Positions 9,391 to 21,100 of a stretch of DNA of 64,000 nt are shown in pieces. Numbering within the stretch: the first letter of the stretch is position 1; the number at the start of each line of letters is the position of its first letter. Position numbers and translations under genes: made by a program. The stretch comes from Paragorgia papillata (taxonomy: Eukaryota > Cnidaria > Anthozoa > Scleralcyonacea > Coralliidae): the NCBI GenBank assembly GCA_035771165.1, contig JAWNZC010000289.1, positions 478,501-542,500 of the forward strand. The letters are read 5' to 3'. The notes below the pieces were generated by a model. It did no database searches. It was not told where the DNA came from and saw only the letters and a program-made list of their open reading frames with translations.

Positions 9391-12300
9391 TCACTTAGGT
9401 GTCATTTGTTCCCACACCAGGGGCACTGACATTTGCGATGTCTGGTGTGCCAGTGCACCACTGCTAAAATCTGCTGTCTGGAATGTCTGTTTGCCCAACC
9501 TATTGGGTATGTAAATGATGAAGATGAGTTTATCATCTGTGATGTATTTACTTATACACATCAACATTGAAATCACTCACCAATGGTGCCAAGTTGAGCA
9601 TGTGTCACACATGATCATGTTCGTGTATGTTGCTTGTTGGCAAGTGTGACATCTCCAATCTTCTCTCAAACGTGTTACTGTTGGGTGAGGATAAACAAGA
9701 TTTTAGCAACAATTTGTTACTGAGTAATCCAAAATTGTGATCAAAACTGAGTCAGTTTATGTAGTAAGTGTAATTATTGTGTCTTGAGTTCTTTGTACTT
9801 GAATCCACAAGTACTAGTGTTTAATTGTATAGTCTAGAAAGATAAGAAATATTGTATACTGTAGTTATGACAATGCGTAATTATATGGATCAGGACTTAC
9901 AAGAATCCTGAATTTTATTCCAAGCTTCTGAGCTGAAAAATGGCTTCATTGACGATATGTCACAGTTCAAGACATCTGGTGGAGGATGTTCATCATCAAG
10001 GGCCATATCTCCTAATTTTATCATTTGGTGTTCTTTCAGCTTTTGAATGGCTGTGTCTCTAACATCAAACCAGTCTTGGATTGTTTGTGTTTCTAAAACA
10101 AATAAAAAACTTGCCTCTTATTTGGTTCAAAAATACTGTCTACAACATGTCATTTATTACTAATTGATGTCACAAATCTTAAAACTTGTTCAAGAACACA
10201 GAACTCCAAAGTTTTTGTTAGATATAGTGTTAAAATTACAATATGCACAGTTGAAGTTGATGGGGGAACTTTTCACACTCCCCTGCTCTGGATAGGGTAA
10301 AAGTCACAGAATGATAGAAGATTGTGACCTTTTTGGGAACTTTTTGGGATGCATGTTACAGTACCGCTCACGTTTTTCTTAACACATGCCACGCGTATTA
10401 GACGCGTGTAATACGAGGTATAATACACGTATGATAGACCTATTAAACGTGTATCATATGCGTATTAGACGTGACAGTATTAAACGTATCATATGCTTAC
10501 ACGTGACAGTAGGATACGTGTATTAGCCGTGTATGCGTATCATATGCCGTACGTCTATGAAACGCGTATTACATGTGTATCAAATGCAGTAGCGTCGAGA
10601 AGGGGGGTAAGCGGGGTAATTACCACGGGGCCCATGGCAAATTTTAGCCCCGCATAACATTTTAGTCCAAGAAATATATAATTGCGCTATAAATGAACCT
10701 ATAAGAAAAGTAGTTATATTATAGAGGAGTTATTACAGTATAGAAATCTCGAGCACATAATGTAATTGTTAAGTAAACGTGTACTGTATCATATGATAAT
10801 GTTATACGCATATCATGGAAGTGTTACTCGTATCATACAAATGTCATACGCGTATTCTGAACGTGTCTATACGCGTATTCTCAACGTATCATACGCGTAT
10901 TTTACACGTACATGTATACTACACGTCTTATACGCAAAAATGTATTAAGATATACGCGAGCGGTACCGCTGTATTTCTAGATACTGTACTGTTATACTTG
11001 CCCTTAATCTTCATAATCTTGTGAACTCCCATGTCTTTTTTTGCCCTGAATATTTTGTCGATGTCCTGATCTGTGGGTTTTGTGAACCGTATCTGGCTGG
11101 TGTGTTGCCGTTTCTTTTTCGTAGAGAAAAAACGTAGCTGTGGCTCAATGTTCTTGTTTGCTGGCATATTCCCTTTGGGCATCAGGTAAGACAAAGGCTT
11201 TCTCTTCTGTGTCGAATCCAAAAGACTTTTTGCAGCAAGCAGCTGTTTGTCGAGTTGTAACAGTGAATCCTTGCAATGACAGCTCTGAACAGCTGTGCCC
11301 AATGCCAATAACTTTTCCTGGATTCGTTCTTTTATAGACGTGATGCCATTTCTCTTCAGCGTCTGCGGCATGTGATTTGACAGTACCTTCAGTTCTTCAT
11401 TGACATAGGCCATCTTGTCATCGCATGGGCGTGATGTGGTACATGTATTTGTCAACACTTGTGCATTTTCTGCTTGCAAGACACGTTGTAGGAGGTGAAC
11501 ATGCTTGCATATTGTGCTTCGAATCAAGCTGTCTGGACAATTGCACAAGAACATGTGGATGCAGATGCTACAACGATGGCACCGCAACTGACAGCTGGCA
11601 TTTGAACAGTATTCACACTGCTTGATGATGCTATATCTCCTCTTACCATCTTCCGACTGCACTGAATACTTTCCCTCCTCAACTTTTTTAACAGACTCAA
11701 CGCTCAGCTTCATGCCTCTACTGTGACGGTCATTAATGACTTTTATTTTGTTGCAAGATCTCCCTTTGGTAAGTTTGACAAGTCTTTCAAACGATTTATC
11801 TCGCACAAACTTAAGTAGGTTGATGAGACACTTGTCAACTCTTTTGTTCACCTTGCCCTTCAGGTAATTATACTTGAATACCCGATGGAAAGCTTCGACC
11901 ACCATGTTTGTATTAATGCCCATACCTTTGCGGTACCTGTAAGCCCACATCTCTTTCTTTTCTGCCCATTCTTTTAAGAAGTATGTGTTGAATTCTGAAG
12001 ATGGTAGTTTTCTCAGCAGTTGGTTGAAGTAATCTTGGAACAAGACATCGTCAGTCTCCTGTAGGACTGTTCTGAGCATTTTGTAGATTTCAGCGGCAAC
12101 CATCAGATCTTTCACTTTGCTGCGCAACTCTTCTTGCCATGCCCGGTCGACGTGCCACGTACACAGCAGCCTTGATGGTTTTCCTCTCATGACACCAACC
12201 CATGCATTGTAGAATTGACTTGCTGTATCACTCATTATCCAGATTGGACATAAACTTCCACAGTTTTGCTTGATGTATCTAAAGAAGATGCACATGTGTG

Positions 12301-15300
12301 TGAAGTCCTCATGGTTGGACAGACACCATGCCACTGGAAATCCTTGCCCAAACTCATCAATCACCATGACGGTTGTTAAAAGGAAATCGTAGGAAGTGGT
12401 ACCATGGGTAGCATCGATGGCGATTCCTTTAGCGGCAAACTTCTTAGCCATAACCTTTTGAAGCGGGCTTTGAACAATTATCATGAAATCTTCTTTCATC
12501 AAGTCATGTCCTTCTGGAGGATCTTCACCTTAATAATATAACACAATGAATAATAATTCTAACAAATATTATAATAATAACAATCATAATAATAATAATT
12601 ATAATTTTAATAACAATTACTTACAATAACAATAATAATAATAACTGGAGGGCAGTCAGAGACTGCATATACCTCCGCCAGCGGGTTATTAGAGATGTTT
12701 AAAAAGAAAACGAGCATCCCGCTAACCAGGCTAGCTCACGAGACCAACACATGCATGTATGAATAAAATGCTTCGTTGCACTCGTACCAAAATTATGCAA
12801 AAGCCTTTACATAAAATAAGGATAATGAGCGCAATCAAGCATTTCTTCAAAACAGAAAATCTTACCGTCAGATTTTTATTAATTTCTCATCCAAATTTTG
12901 CCTAAATTCAACCAAAATTTAACGGATCGGTCGTTGGTCTATGCCCAACCCTTCTGGAAACTTTCATGAAAATTGGTGCAATACTTTTGTGGATATCCTG
13001 GCGACAGGCAAACAAACAAACAAACAAACAAACAAACAAACAAACAAACAAACAAACAAACAAACAAACAAACAAACAAACAAACAAACAGAATAAGAGA
13101 CAGAAAGGGGTAAAAACATAACCTCCTACGGTTGGCGTGTGCTGTTAGGGCGCTGCCTCTCACTAATAGTTAAGCCGAATAGGACGGGGTTAGTATTTGG
13201 ATGGGTGACCGTCTGGGAATAACCCTGTTCTCGAGCTTGAGACTCATGTGAGTAGAGTTTAGTTGGTCTCTCCTGTGCTTAGAGGGTTTTTCACCGGGTT
13301 CTCCGGTTTTCCTCCCTTCGCAAAACCAACACCTAGGTCTTAGCAGTAATTCGTGGGCCGATATGTGTCGTATGGCGGCTGCATGAGCGCCTTTAATATG
13401 CCTTCGACTCGGCCATGTCAAAAATTATTGTAAGGCGCATTTGAAAACCTTAAAGTTAAATTTGCGCGGTATAAATAAATGTTATTATTATTATAATTAA
13501 TAATAATAATGACGATGGCGATGACGATGACGATAATGATAATATCGATGAGGAACACCTACATGTAGTAATTTTTACCTATACAAACATATTACATGAC
13601 CCCATATTAAGATATATTTAATATATTTATACAGTCATCCCAATTACTGTAGGAACAGGAAAACAATATAAAAAAGAAAAGAAAAAATATAATTGAAATA
13701 GTAGCTAACCCTTTCACGCATGGCTCTCCAAGACTTCCCCCCTTGACAAGTAAAATCGTTTGGCGTTAGACAGAGTAAAAAGATAAAGTTGTTCGACAAC
13801 AACGATGCGCATGAAAGGATTAATGTGGGTGGTTTATGGTAATTAAGCTAGCATGATGGGAAAGCGTGACTCATTTTATTTAAAGCCTTATAAACAGTTG
13901 GAGTACCTTGAAATTTGTAGAAGAGTATAGGATTGTTGCTGCTGTTCTCCCATTCATCAATCCATGCACGTACACTCTCCTGGTCATTGGCATGTTTTTG
14001 GACATCTGACAGCCCAAAAGACCTTTTTATGTTTGCCAAGTCTTTCTTATCTGTCATGTAATGTCTCTTAGGATCTTCTCCTTGTAGTGCATCTTCCCTG
14101 ATGTCATCTAAGATCCTTTCGCTTGAGACACCTTGATGGATTTGTGCGGCTATTTCTTGCTTTTTCTGTTTAGATAGCCAGGTATGCTGTATTTCCTTTT
14201 CATGTCCATGATGAGTGTAGCAAACATCGACCACTATTTTACCATCCTTATTTGATGTTTTCATGGAAGCTGTACAGTTTTGTTGCATCTTACACGATCC
14301 TAGTGGAATAAATAGATCTTCATTAGTCAATTTACTTACGACGTAACAGCCCTTTGGTATTTTATTCTGGCCAATATGCCAGATCATTTTATTTTATTTT
14401 ATTTTATTTTAAGCCAGACCACTAGAAGCCAGATGCAATTGAATAACTTAGATTTGAAATGCACAATTGCACTAAATAATTTATTTCAGCTCACCGGGAT
14501 GAGAAGATCATATAAGGATTAATTGTCAACCCCTTACATCTTCTATATCTTATACATTTAGCTAATACCTGAAGATTTAATTTAATATGCAGCTTTTATG
14601 TAGCATGACCAGCAGTTAAATAATTAATAAGATTAGATGGGCAGCTTTCTTCTTTATTATCCTTTTTTCTTAGTGCGTGCGATCGCACGCGCATACATGC
14701 ACACACACAGACACAGAACGAATCTAGTGTGCAATCATGCACGTGGCAACGTGCTAACGTATTGTTTCTTATTAGTGAACTTTAGTGTGTTCACATGACC
14801 AATCGGAATAATTCTACAAGACGTTGCGTTCTTTAAGGGCCTGTTTACAAGGAGGTAGGGAGGGAGGAGGTAGGGGTTACCCTAGCACCTGGGTCAAAGA
14901 TAACTCGGGTTTACAAGCAAAATTTCACAGGTAGGGTCACCCTGCTGCCTGGGTCAACTTTATTAGACCTGGTTACCAAGCACTAACAATAGAAGGCAAG
15001 AAGCCTGGAACTAGTAAAAAGTTGTCCCGGGTGGGCAAGTTATCCCTACCAAACGCGTTTACAAGGACAGGGTAAGGGTAACCCTAGTACCCGAGTTACC
15101 CTAGCGTCCTTGTAAACACGACAAACAAAAAAAACAAGAAATGTACGGGAGCTAGGGTAACCCGGTTACTAAGGTGATCCTACCTCTTTGTACACAGGCC
15201 CTTAGGCGTTCCACTACGCTATAAAATGTTCCGCTAGGTTGAAAATTGTCAGGTTATGTTGTAAGACATTACACTACGTTGTAAGGCAATGCGCTACGCT

Positions 15301-15847
15301 ATACGTATGACATTATGCTTTACCAAAGTAATATTTTTAAAACTTTCTTTAAACTGGCAGTTAAATGACAGGTCAAATATCTTGCTCTCACAACGAAAAA
15401 TACGCGTAGAGAAATGCGCACGTTGGGTGCTGCGCACCCTCAAATGGCCAGGCCTGCTGTCATTCAAACAGTTGAAGGTGTTACTTTCTTCAGTTACTTG
15501 GCTTACTTTTGCTAATACATTCTTAAAACATTTTAATTACCTAAAAAAGCAATTTTAGTGAATAAAAAAGCGAATTACCTAAAGGTGCGATTCACTGCAC
15601 ATATATCATTTTCATGGACTACATGTAGTTACAGTGACAATATTACTACACCTGTACCCATGGGTGTTTGCAGCAAGAAAATAATGTTTCTCACCTTGAG
15701 ATTTCAGTAGCCTTTTTCCTTTCCCCTTTGTTTTGAAAATACCACTTCTCTTGCAGTTATAATACTGTACATCCTGTTTTGCCCCAGTCGATTTAACATA
15801 TGAAGACCCCTGGTCCTCTTCAATGTTCTGTTTCCACTCCTCAAATT
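9391..15847 (-). CDS. Multi-exon MULE transposase with SWIM and PHD-like fingers
   Basis: Mutator-like transposase rebuilt from splice sites. Exons (minus strand): 15695-15847, 13907-14299, 11002-12528, 9901-10092, 9581-9677 and 9391-9463. All junction phases agree, and joined codons restore family-like text such as KSQG-SCKMQQNC and YKFQG-EDPP. The first exon is FAR1/FLYWCH-like DNA-binding sequence. The long exon carries the DDE core (IAIDATHG, WIMSDTA, NMVVEAFHRVFK) and a SWIM finger (CNCPDSLIRSTICKH). The last exons add a PHD-like Cys/His cluster (CHTC, CDTC, WHHC) and a stop at 9391. The 11001 donor is GC (AG|GCAAGT), the others GT. A phase-compatible upstream exon may lie at 16561-16683. 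The frame is uninterrupted, so the gene may be functional. Introns hold other repeats. Confidence 0.88.
10362..10975. mobile_element. Foldback element in MULE intron
   Basis: Bounded by imperfect inverted repeats of about 55 bp (left taccgctcacgttttt, right complement taccgctcgcgtatat). Both halves are filled with degenerate units of about 20 bp rich in acgcgta and gtatcata. It lies entirely inside the GC-AG intron and has no ORF. It looks like a foldback or MITE-type element, but no clear target duplication was seen. Confidence 0.6.
12644..13010. repeat. Dispersed-repeat candidate in MULE intron
   Basis: Starts actggagggcagtcagag and contains cctccgcc. It ends with a segment about tcatgaaaattggt leading into a (CAAA) run and then ataacctccta. 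From memory, this arrangement recurs in repeats of many marine invertebrates, but the family name is not certain and boundaries are approximate. Confidence 0.4.
13011..13090. repeat. (CAAA)n microsatellite
   Basis: About 80 bp of uninterrupted 4-bp repeats inside the MULE intron. It creates a spurious low-complexity ORF on the minus strand. Confidence 0.98.
13122..13512 (+). mobile_element. 5S rRNA-derived SINE (SINE3-like)
   Basis: The 5' part resembles 5S rRNA from cctacgg (13125) to tgggaat. It has an A-box-like agttaagccgaat (13168-13180), the ggttag intermediate element, and a C-box ggatgggtgaccgtctggga from 13199, nearly matching the 5S internal promoter. A non-5S body follows with accgggttctccggttttcc and a (ATT)n-type tail near 13485-13512. 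The 5S match stops before the gene end and is joined to an unrelated body, as in SINE3 elements. It lies antisense to the MULE gene, in its intron. Confidence 0.8.
14833..15206. mobile_element. MITE, Harbinger-like ends
   Basis: Terminal inverted repeats begin taagggcctgtttacaagg on the left and, complemented, taagggcctgtgtacaaag on the right. The interior is rich in aggtaggg and ggtaaccc motifs and has no ORF. Ends of the GGGCCTGTTTAC type with a 3-bp TTA/TAA duplication would fit PIF/Harbinger MITEs. The duplication here is imperfect. Confidence 0.65.
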
Positions 15848-15879
15848 CTAAAAAAGGTGAACAGTGTAGTATTACAAAT

Positions 15880-15883
<4 letters not shown>

Positions 15884-15910
<27 letters not shown>
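15884..15910. repeat. (AT)n microsatellite
   Basis: Simple AT repeat just upstream of the first confirmed MULE exon. Confidence 0.95.
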
Positions 15911-15929
15911 GTAATATTTATAAACCGCG

Positions 15930-16000
15930 CAGGAGGGCTTTATCGGATATAAAACACGAGGCGATAGCCGAGTGTTTTAGAGCCGATAAAGCCCGTACTG
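15930..16000. repeat. Palindrome with gaggcga core
   Basis: Arms gggctttatcgg (about 15935) and ccgataaagccc (about 15982), with inner arms aaaacac and gtgtttt around the core gaggcgatagccgag. It belongs to a set of similar foldbacks in this window (also about 19301, 22801 and 23590). Confidence 0.75.
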
Positions 16001-16216
16001 CAAGGTTTTTAAATGGCTTCTAAAAAGAATCACTTCATACGTTCATTGGCGTAGTAATTTTGAAAATTAAGCTTATCTCAGCCGTTAAAAACCAGCGAGA
16101 AACTTAGAGCGAGTCTATATCACATATATAGATCCGATACGGATCCGATACTCATGATTTTTCTTTGTGTTTTCTTCATGAATTATTAATGAATTTTAGA
16201 AATATATATAATCAAA

Positions 16217-16281
16217 CATACACACGCACACACACATATACATACACACATACATACACACATACATACATACACACATAT
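16217..16281. repeat. (CA)/(TACA)n microsatellite
   Basis: Mixed acac / tacatacaca simple repeat. Confidence 0.93.
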
Positions 16282-16560
16282 ATACATTGTTTGTTTTTTT
16301 GCTTTTGGGAGCAAAGCTTGGGATGTGAAAAATCTATTTCAACAAACAGCATAATATAATGTATGCACCTCTTGGTTTCCTTTACAACTTTAGATAAAGT
16401 TCAAACCCAATCTATGAAAACATCAGTTTAGATCAGACCTTAGCATTGTAAACAAAATATTGGCCTATGGATTGTCTAATAAAATAGTTAACTTCTAGTA
16501 GTCTAGGCTATGGTTGCTAGAAAATCAAATTAACAGTTAACATAGAATTGCTAATTTTAC

Positions 16561-16683
16561 CTTTGAGTGATATCTTGATATGACCAGGAGGTTTGTATTT
16601 GGTGGTACAGTGTAAGTTATTATTCAAAAATTGAAATAAGTTTGATTTTACTTCAACTTCACTTTGATAAAGATCAAACAATG
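16561..16683 (-). CDS. Tentative 5' exon of the MULE gene
   Basis: About 41 open codons, ending at a GT donor (AAAG|GTAAAA) with phase 1, the phase required by the next confirmed exon at 15847. Its last codons give a plausible beta-rich stretch (KYKPPGHIKISLKG). The acceptor (gtaag at 16684-16688) is weak and no start codon was found. It may be real or chance. Confidence 0.35.
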
Positions 16684-18130
16684 CTTACTTTTTTTACTGA
16701 AAAAGTCAAGTTATTACTTGTATTGTTTTCATATTTCTTAGTTCCGTTTTCACTTTCTGGTCATATCATTTTTAGTGATTTTGTGCACTTTTATTTTAAG
16801 TTGATCACCGATGGTCCACTATAAAATCTCATGCAATTATAAGCCCAGGCTCCATTTATATAAGCCAACAGTACCAGGTTCTGATTCCACATATTTATTA
16901 CTGGAAACAGAATTTTTTTTCTCATTGTAAGTTTCCCCCTGTATATAAGAAAGCCTTTAAAAAGATTTATGATTGAATGCACTGAATGGTAATTACATGT
17001 AAGCATCAGGTTAATTTGTTTGTTATGTGTTTTGAAAATTAAAGTGTTTCCTTTCTGGTTGTAAATCCATCCATCCATTTATAAGCCTCGCAATTTATAA
17101 GCCTTAATTCTAAGCATGCAGTTTGTATTTAGCCCTCTCAAACTCTTGTACTGTATTAATTTTACAGTATACAGTACATGTATATACAATGACTCAACAT
17201 CAGTTTATTACTGGTAATTGCCTAATGACAGAAGCCAATAGTATAAGAAAAGTAGGGAATAAGAAAAATACAACAATTTAATTGAATAAAATTAATACTC
17301 ATAATTCTAAATTTTATAGCAAGAAGCTTAACGGACCATACTTACAGTGTAAGTATATTTAGAGTTTCTGATTGTTGTAATTATCATGAACTTAGTCAGT
17401 TTTTCTATCTTTGGTAGTTATTGTGACACAGCTTACTTTGGCTCATTGCCTTTCCTTTGGTATAGATCTTTAACGTTACCACACTTTACTGTACCAGTGT
17501 CCTTTTTTAGGGCTACATTATCTTTTCAAGCTGGCTTTAGGCATATTGGCCATCTTCCTGTTGTCTGCCTCAAGGTTACATTGCCAGGTGTTCCTCTGCC
17601 TTCCTCTTTTGTTTTTGGCCTGGAATTTCCAGGTTATAACAGGGGTCACTTACTGTAGCATTAGCAGCATTAACCTCTGGCACTGGCATACACTGTAGGT
17701 GATATAAGGGGTGAAAGCATGGACATGAGTGTGTCTTTATTATTACAGTAGTTCCTCTAAGGATTTTAAATTTGGCTTGTGAAGGTATACCAGTATTACA
17801 TGCAAATAAAGCACTTATAATATTAATGGCAACAAATCTTACTAGGAAGAATATATCATGACACACAACATTTAGAGATATATTTCCAAGACTAAACAGC
17901 TCTATGTGTAGTGCAAGAAAGACAACTCCATAACTTTTGAATGTAGTTATAGTAACTACAGTAGTTTGAAAAAGTTTTGTTTGAGATTTAGGTACAGATT
18001 TAAGCCTAAGGATGAGCTAATGTTATGTTTCATTTGAATATTACATGTTATTTAAACAGTAGAAAATTGTATCTACATGTTGTGACAGATTAAGAAAGCT
18101 ATTTTGTTGATAACCTACAAAACTTTTTAG
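16684..18130. other. Spacer between MULE and KDZ genes
   Basis: AT-rich, with repeated short ttataagcc motifs near 16838-16866 and 17080-17106. No convincing exon. A 5' exon of the KDZ gene may lie here but was not located. Confidence 0.45.
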
Positions 18131-21100
18131 TGTTCTGGAGCGGTCTATGACCTACAATCAAGTTCCAGCATTGTTTGTGTCAATTCTGGTAATGGCAGCT
18201 ATGGCTTTGTTCGACGTGATCAGAATCAGTTCAAATGCTCTTCTTGCCGGTATGACACTCACAACTGTTGTCATGTCAAATACCTTCAGAATCAGTTGGA
18301 CAGCGACACAGGACTGCTTCCAGAAGTGATTTACCAGATGATCAGTAATGAAACTGAAAGCACAACTGCTAGGTACCATGGTCCTGTCGTCCATTCGAAG
18401 ACTGTAATTCCATTTTATTTGCCTGCATCTATTCAAGGCATTTTAAAACATGGTCTCTCCTCAGTATCTGAACTGAAGCAATGCAGTGAAACTGTGATGC
18501 ATTTAATCCCAAGTGTGGAAGGAATTTGTGACAAATGTGGACAGTCGTGGGATAATGCAAATCCTGTTGAAGCACGTTGGTTCCAAGATACTGCTGTGCT
18601 CCTTTCACTGAATACTGCATTTGATTGCAAAGGTAATTAGCCTCTTTCTGAGTCCATTTATGTTCCTTTATATGCTATAAACTGGATACTGTATTGGCGC
18701 CAACCAGAAGGTCCAGAATTTTTATGAAGATAACTTGGCAAATATAAATTGTTTCTGATAACCAGTTATAACATCGTGGAAAATATCATTAACACTAAAT
18801 TATTGCTATTTTGGTACAATAAATTTGCGACAAAATAATTTATAAATTTTATTAAGAAATTGGTTGAATATACAATGTTTGACTAGTGTACTGTATTTTC
18901 GGCGCGGGTTTGCGTAATGACGCGATTTTTCTTGTAAGTCAACCAATAATAAATAATAAAGTCAACCAACGCTGCCAGGTGATAACAACCAAAATGCTTT
19001 GCCGGAACCAGAAATCATAGTTTTATCTATTTGAAGTAGTTTATTTGAAATTTTTATTTTTGTAAAGAAATACTTTTTTTGTGATAATTTTTTCCGACTA
19101 CTGCTGAGTCAATATAAATGTACACTACTGCTTAGTCAATTAAATACGTTTGAATATTTTTTATAAGTTCTAGCCAAACTTAGTAGAAATCAGAGATCCT
19201 GCCGATCGCACGAAACCATGATTTGGTTAAATCTTACTTTAAATTCTTACTTTAAACCTTATTCAAACCAGGGCGCTTATATAAGCGCCCTGATTCAAAC
19301 TACCCTGGTTCCGGAGGTTTTTAGGTCGGACGCGAGGCGAAGCCTCGTCGCTTGGCTCGCTTCCGACCTAAAAACCTCTGGAACCAGGGTAATTCAAACC
19401 TAAACTTCTACAATTAACAACATCTTTTTAAATAGTGTTTTACAGAAAGTGCTCTAATCTAATCTGTAAGTTTGTGAAGTCATTTGATGGAAAAGAACTT
19501 GGTTGTTTATACATCGGGAAACGACTCATTTCGTGCTCAGGGATTACATGCACCTTTTTCTCTGTTCTGGGTATATGCTAATTTATAAATTTACATAATT
19601 TTTCTAACTGTATATTTGTGAGACTTAGGCTCAAAATAAAATGCAGTGTATGCATGCGTGTATAGTATATAGGCATGTGAGATGAAGCGTCTTGTTCTTT
19701 GGTGTTTCACAGTACTTGTTAAATAATTTTTGTTGTATATCTTCTTTCAGTCTTACTCTTCATACCTTTTACAAAGTTTGGTCGGAGCGACATCTTGACA
19801 CTGGCAACCCGTTATTTCTCAAACAAGTTGACTACAACAGCTGGAGGTTTGCCTGGTATGCATTTCTCAGACTCCTTGATGTTGATTATACTAGTGGCTG
19901 GACGTGTGGTGTTTGTGGAATTCGGCCTAACACTATTGTTTGCGATGGCACAAGTCTTGCATTCCAGAAAAGCTTTGTATCTTGGAAAAGTTTGGACCGA
20001 TTAACGACGTATTCTAATATAGCATCTTGTCCGAGAGAAAGATAAGTATAAACCCAAACTTAAGATGAAGTAATACGAGCAACACATTGCTGCCACTTTG
20101 GTGCGTTGCAAGTTGATTTTATAGCGTTGTTGCACGTATTATACCACCCACCTTATAAATTGTCACGCAACAATTATTTTGTTGCAAGTTGAATCATAGT
20201 AGGCTGATGCGGTATAGCGCCGTATATCGATAATTATCGGGTTTTTTTCAAATACCGATTACTCGGTATTTCAATTTTCAAATATCGATATATCGATAAT
20301 ACCTAAATTGTGTTTTTACGCCAACCTTTTTTTTTAGTTTACGCCTACCTAATTATTTCTGATTGCTACAGTGATAGCATCGGTTTGTCGTCGTAAACTA
20401 AAATAAGGTTTTAGATCATATATATTTTAACAGTTCTTGCCTGTGCAATCTGTTAACATGCCTGTCCTATTAGTGTTCTTATACCAAATTAACCACATTC
20501 TAAGGATAGCCAGTTTACTTTGCATGTCCACTGTCTTCTTATTCACTCCGTGAAATATTGATTGTTTAATATTGTGACAATCATATTCTTCTCATCAATA
20601 TTTTACTAGTCATAAGGACAGGGTTATGATTGCAAGTAAAGAATGCAGAAACCTGCTTAAAACCTACTCACAGCTAAAGCACATGGAAGACATGGAAAAG
20701 ATCAGGCTGTTTACGCTGTTGCAAACGTATTGTGAGCCCGTACTTGGTTTTATCACATGGTTGGAGGAACACTACAGTTCCAGATTTGAAACTCCTCGAC
20801 AAATTGTATCTCTTCTTGTAGCACTTAGCTGCAACTCACCTGTGTGTGCCATCATCCACCCTGACCAGCAACTGGAAACAGTTTTGAAAGAAGTTATAGA
20901 AAAAAGGACCAAGTTAAGCAACGATCCACAAAAGATGCACGTTATGCAAACTAAATGCCCTATTTTGTTCAACGCAATTGTTGCTTATGAAGCTGAGCAA
21001 CTTCCAGTCCCTTGGTGCACTTTAATTCAAACAATGATATTGGTTGCTTTGAATCCTTTTAAAGAGCCGTCAAGACAGTCAGGAGAGTCAGGAGCCGATA

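Noticed and set aside
19795..20004. 69-codon ORF in exon 3 of the KDZ gene
   Set aside because: It is in a different frame from the one with the CDGT catalytic motif, although it happens to match the phase of exon 2.
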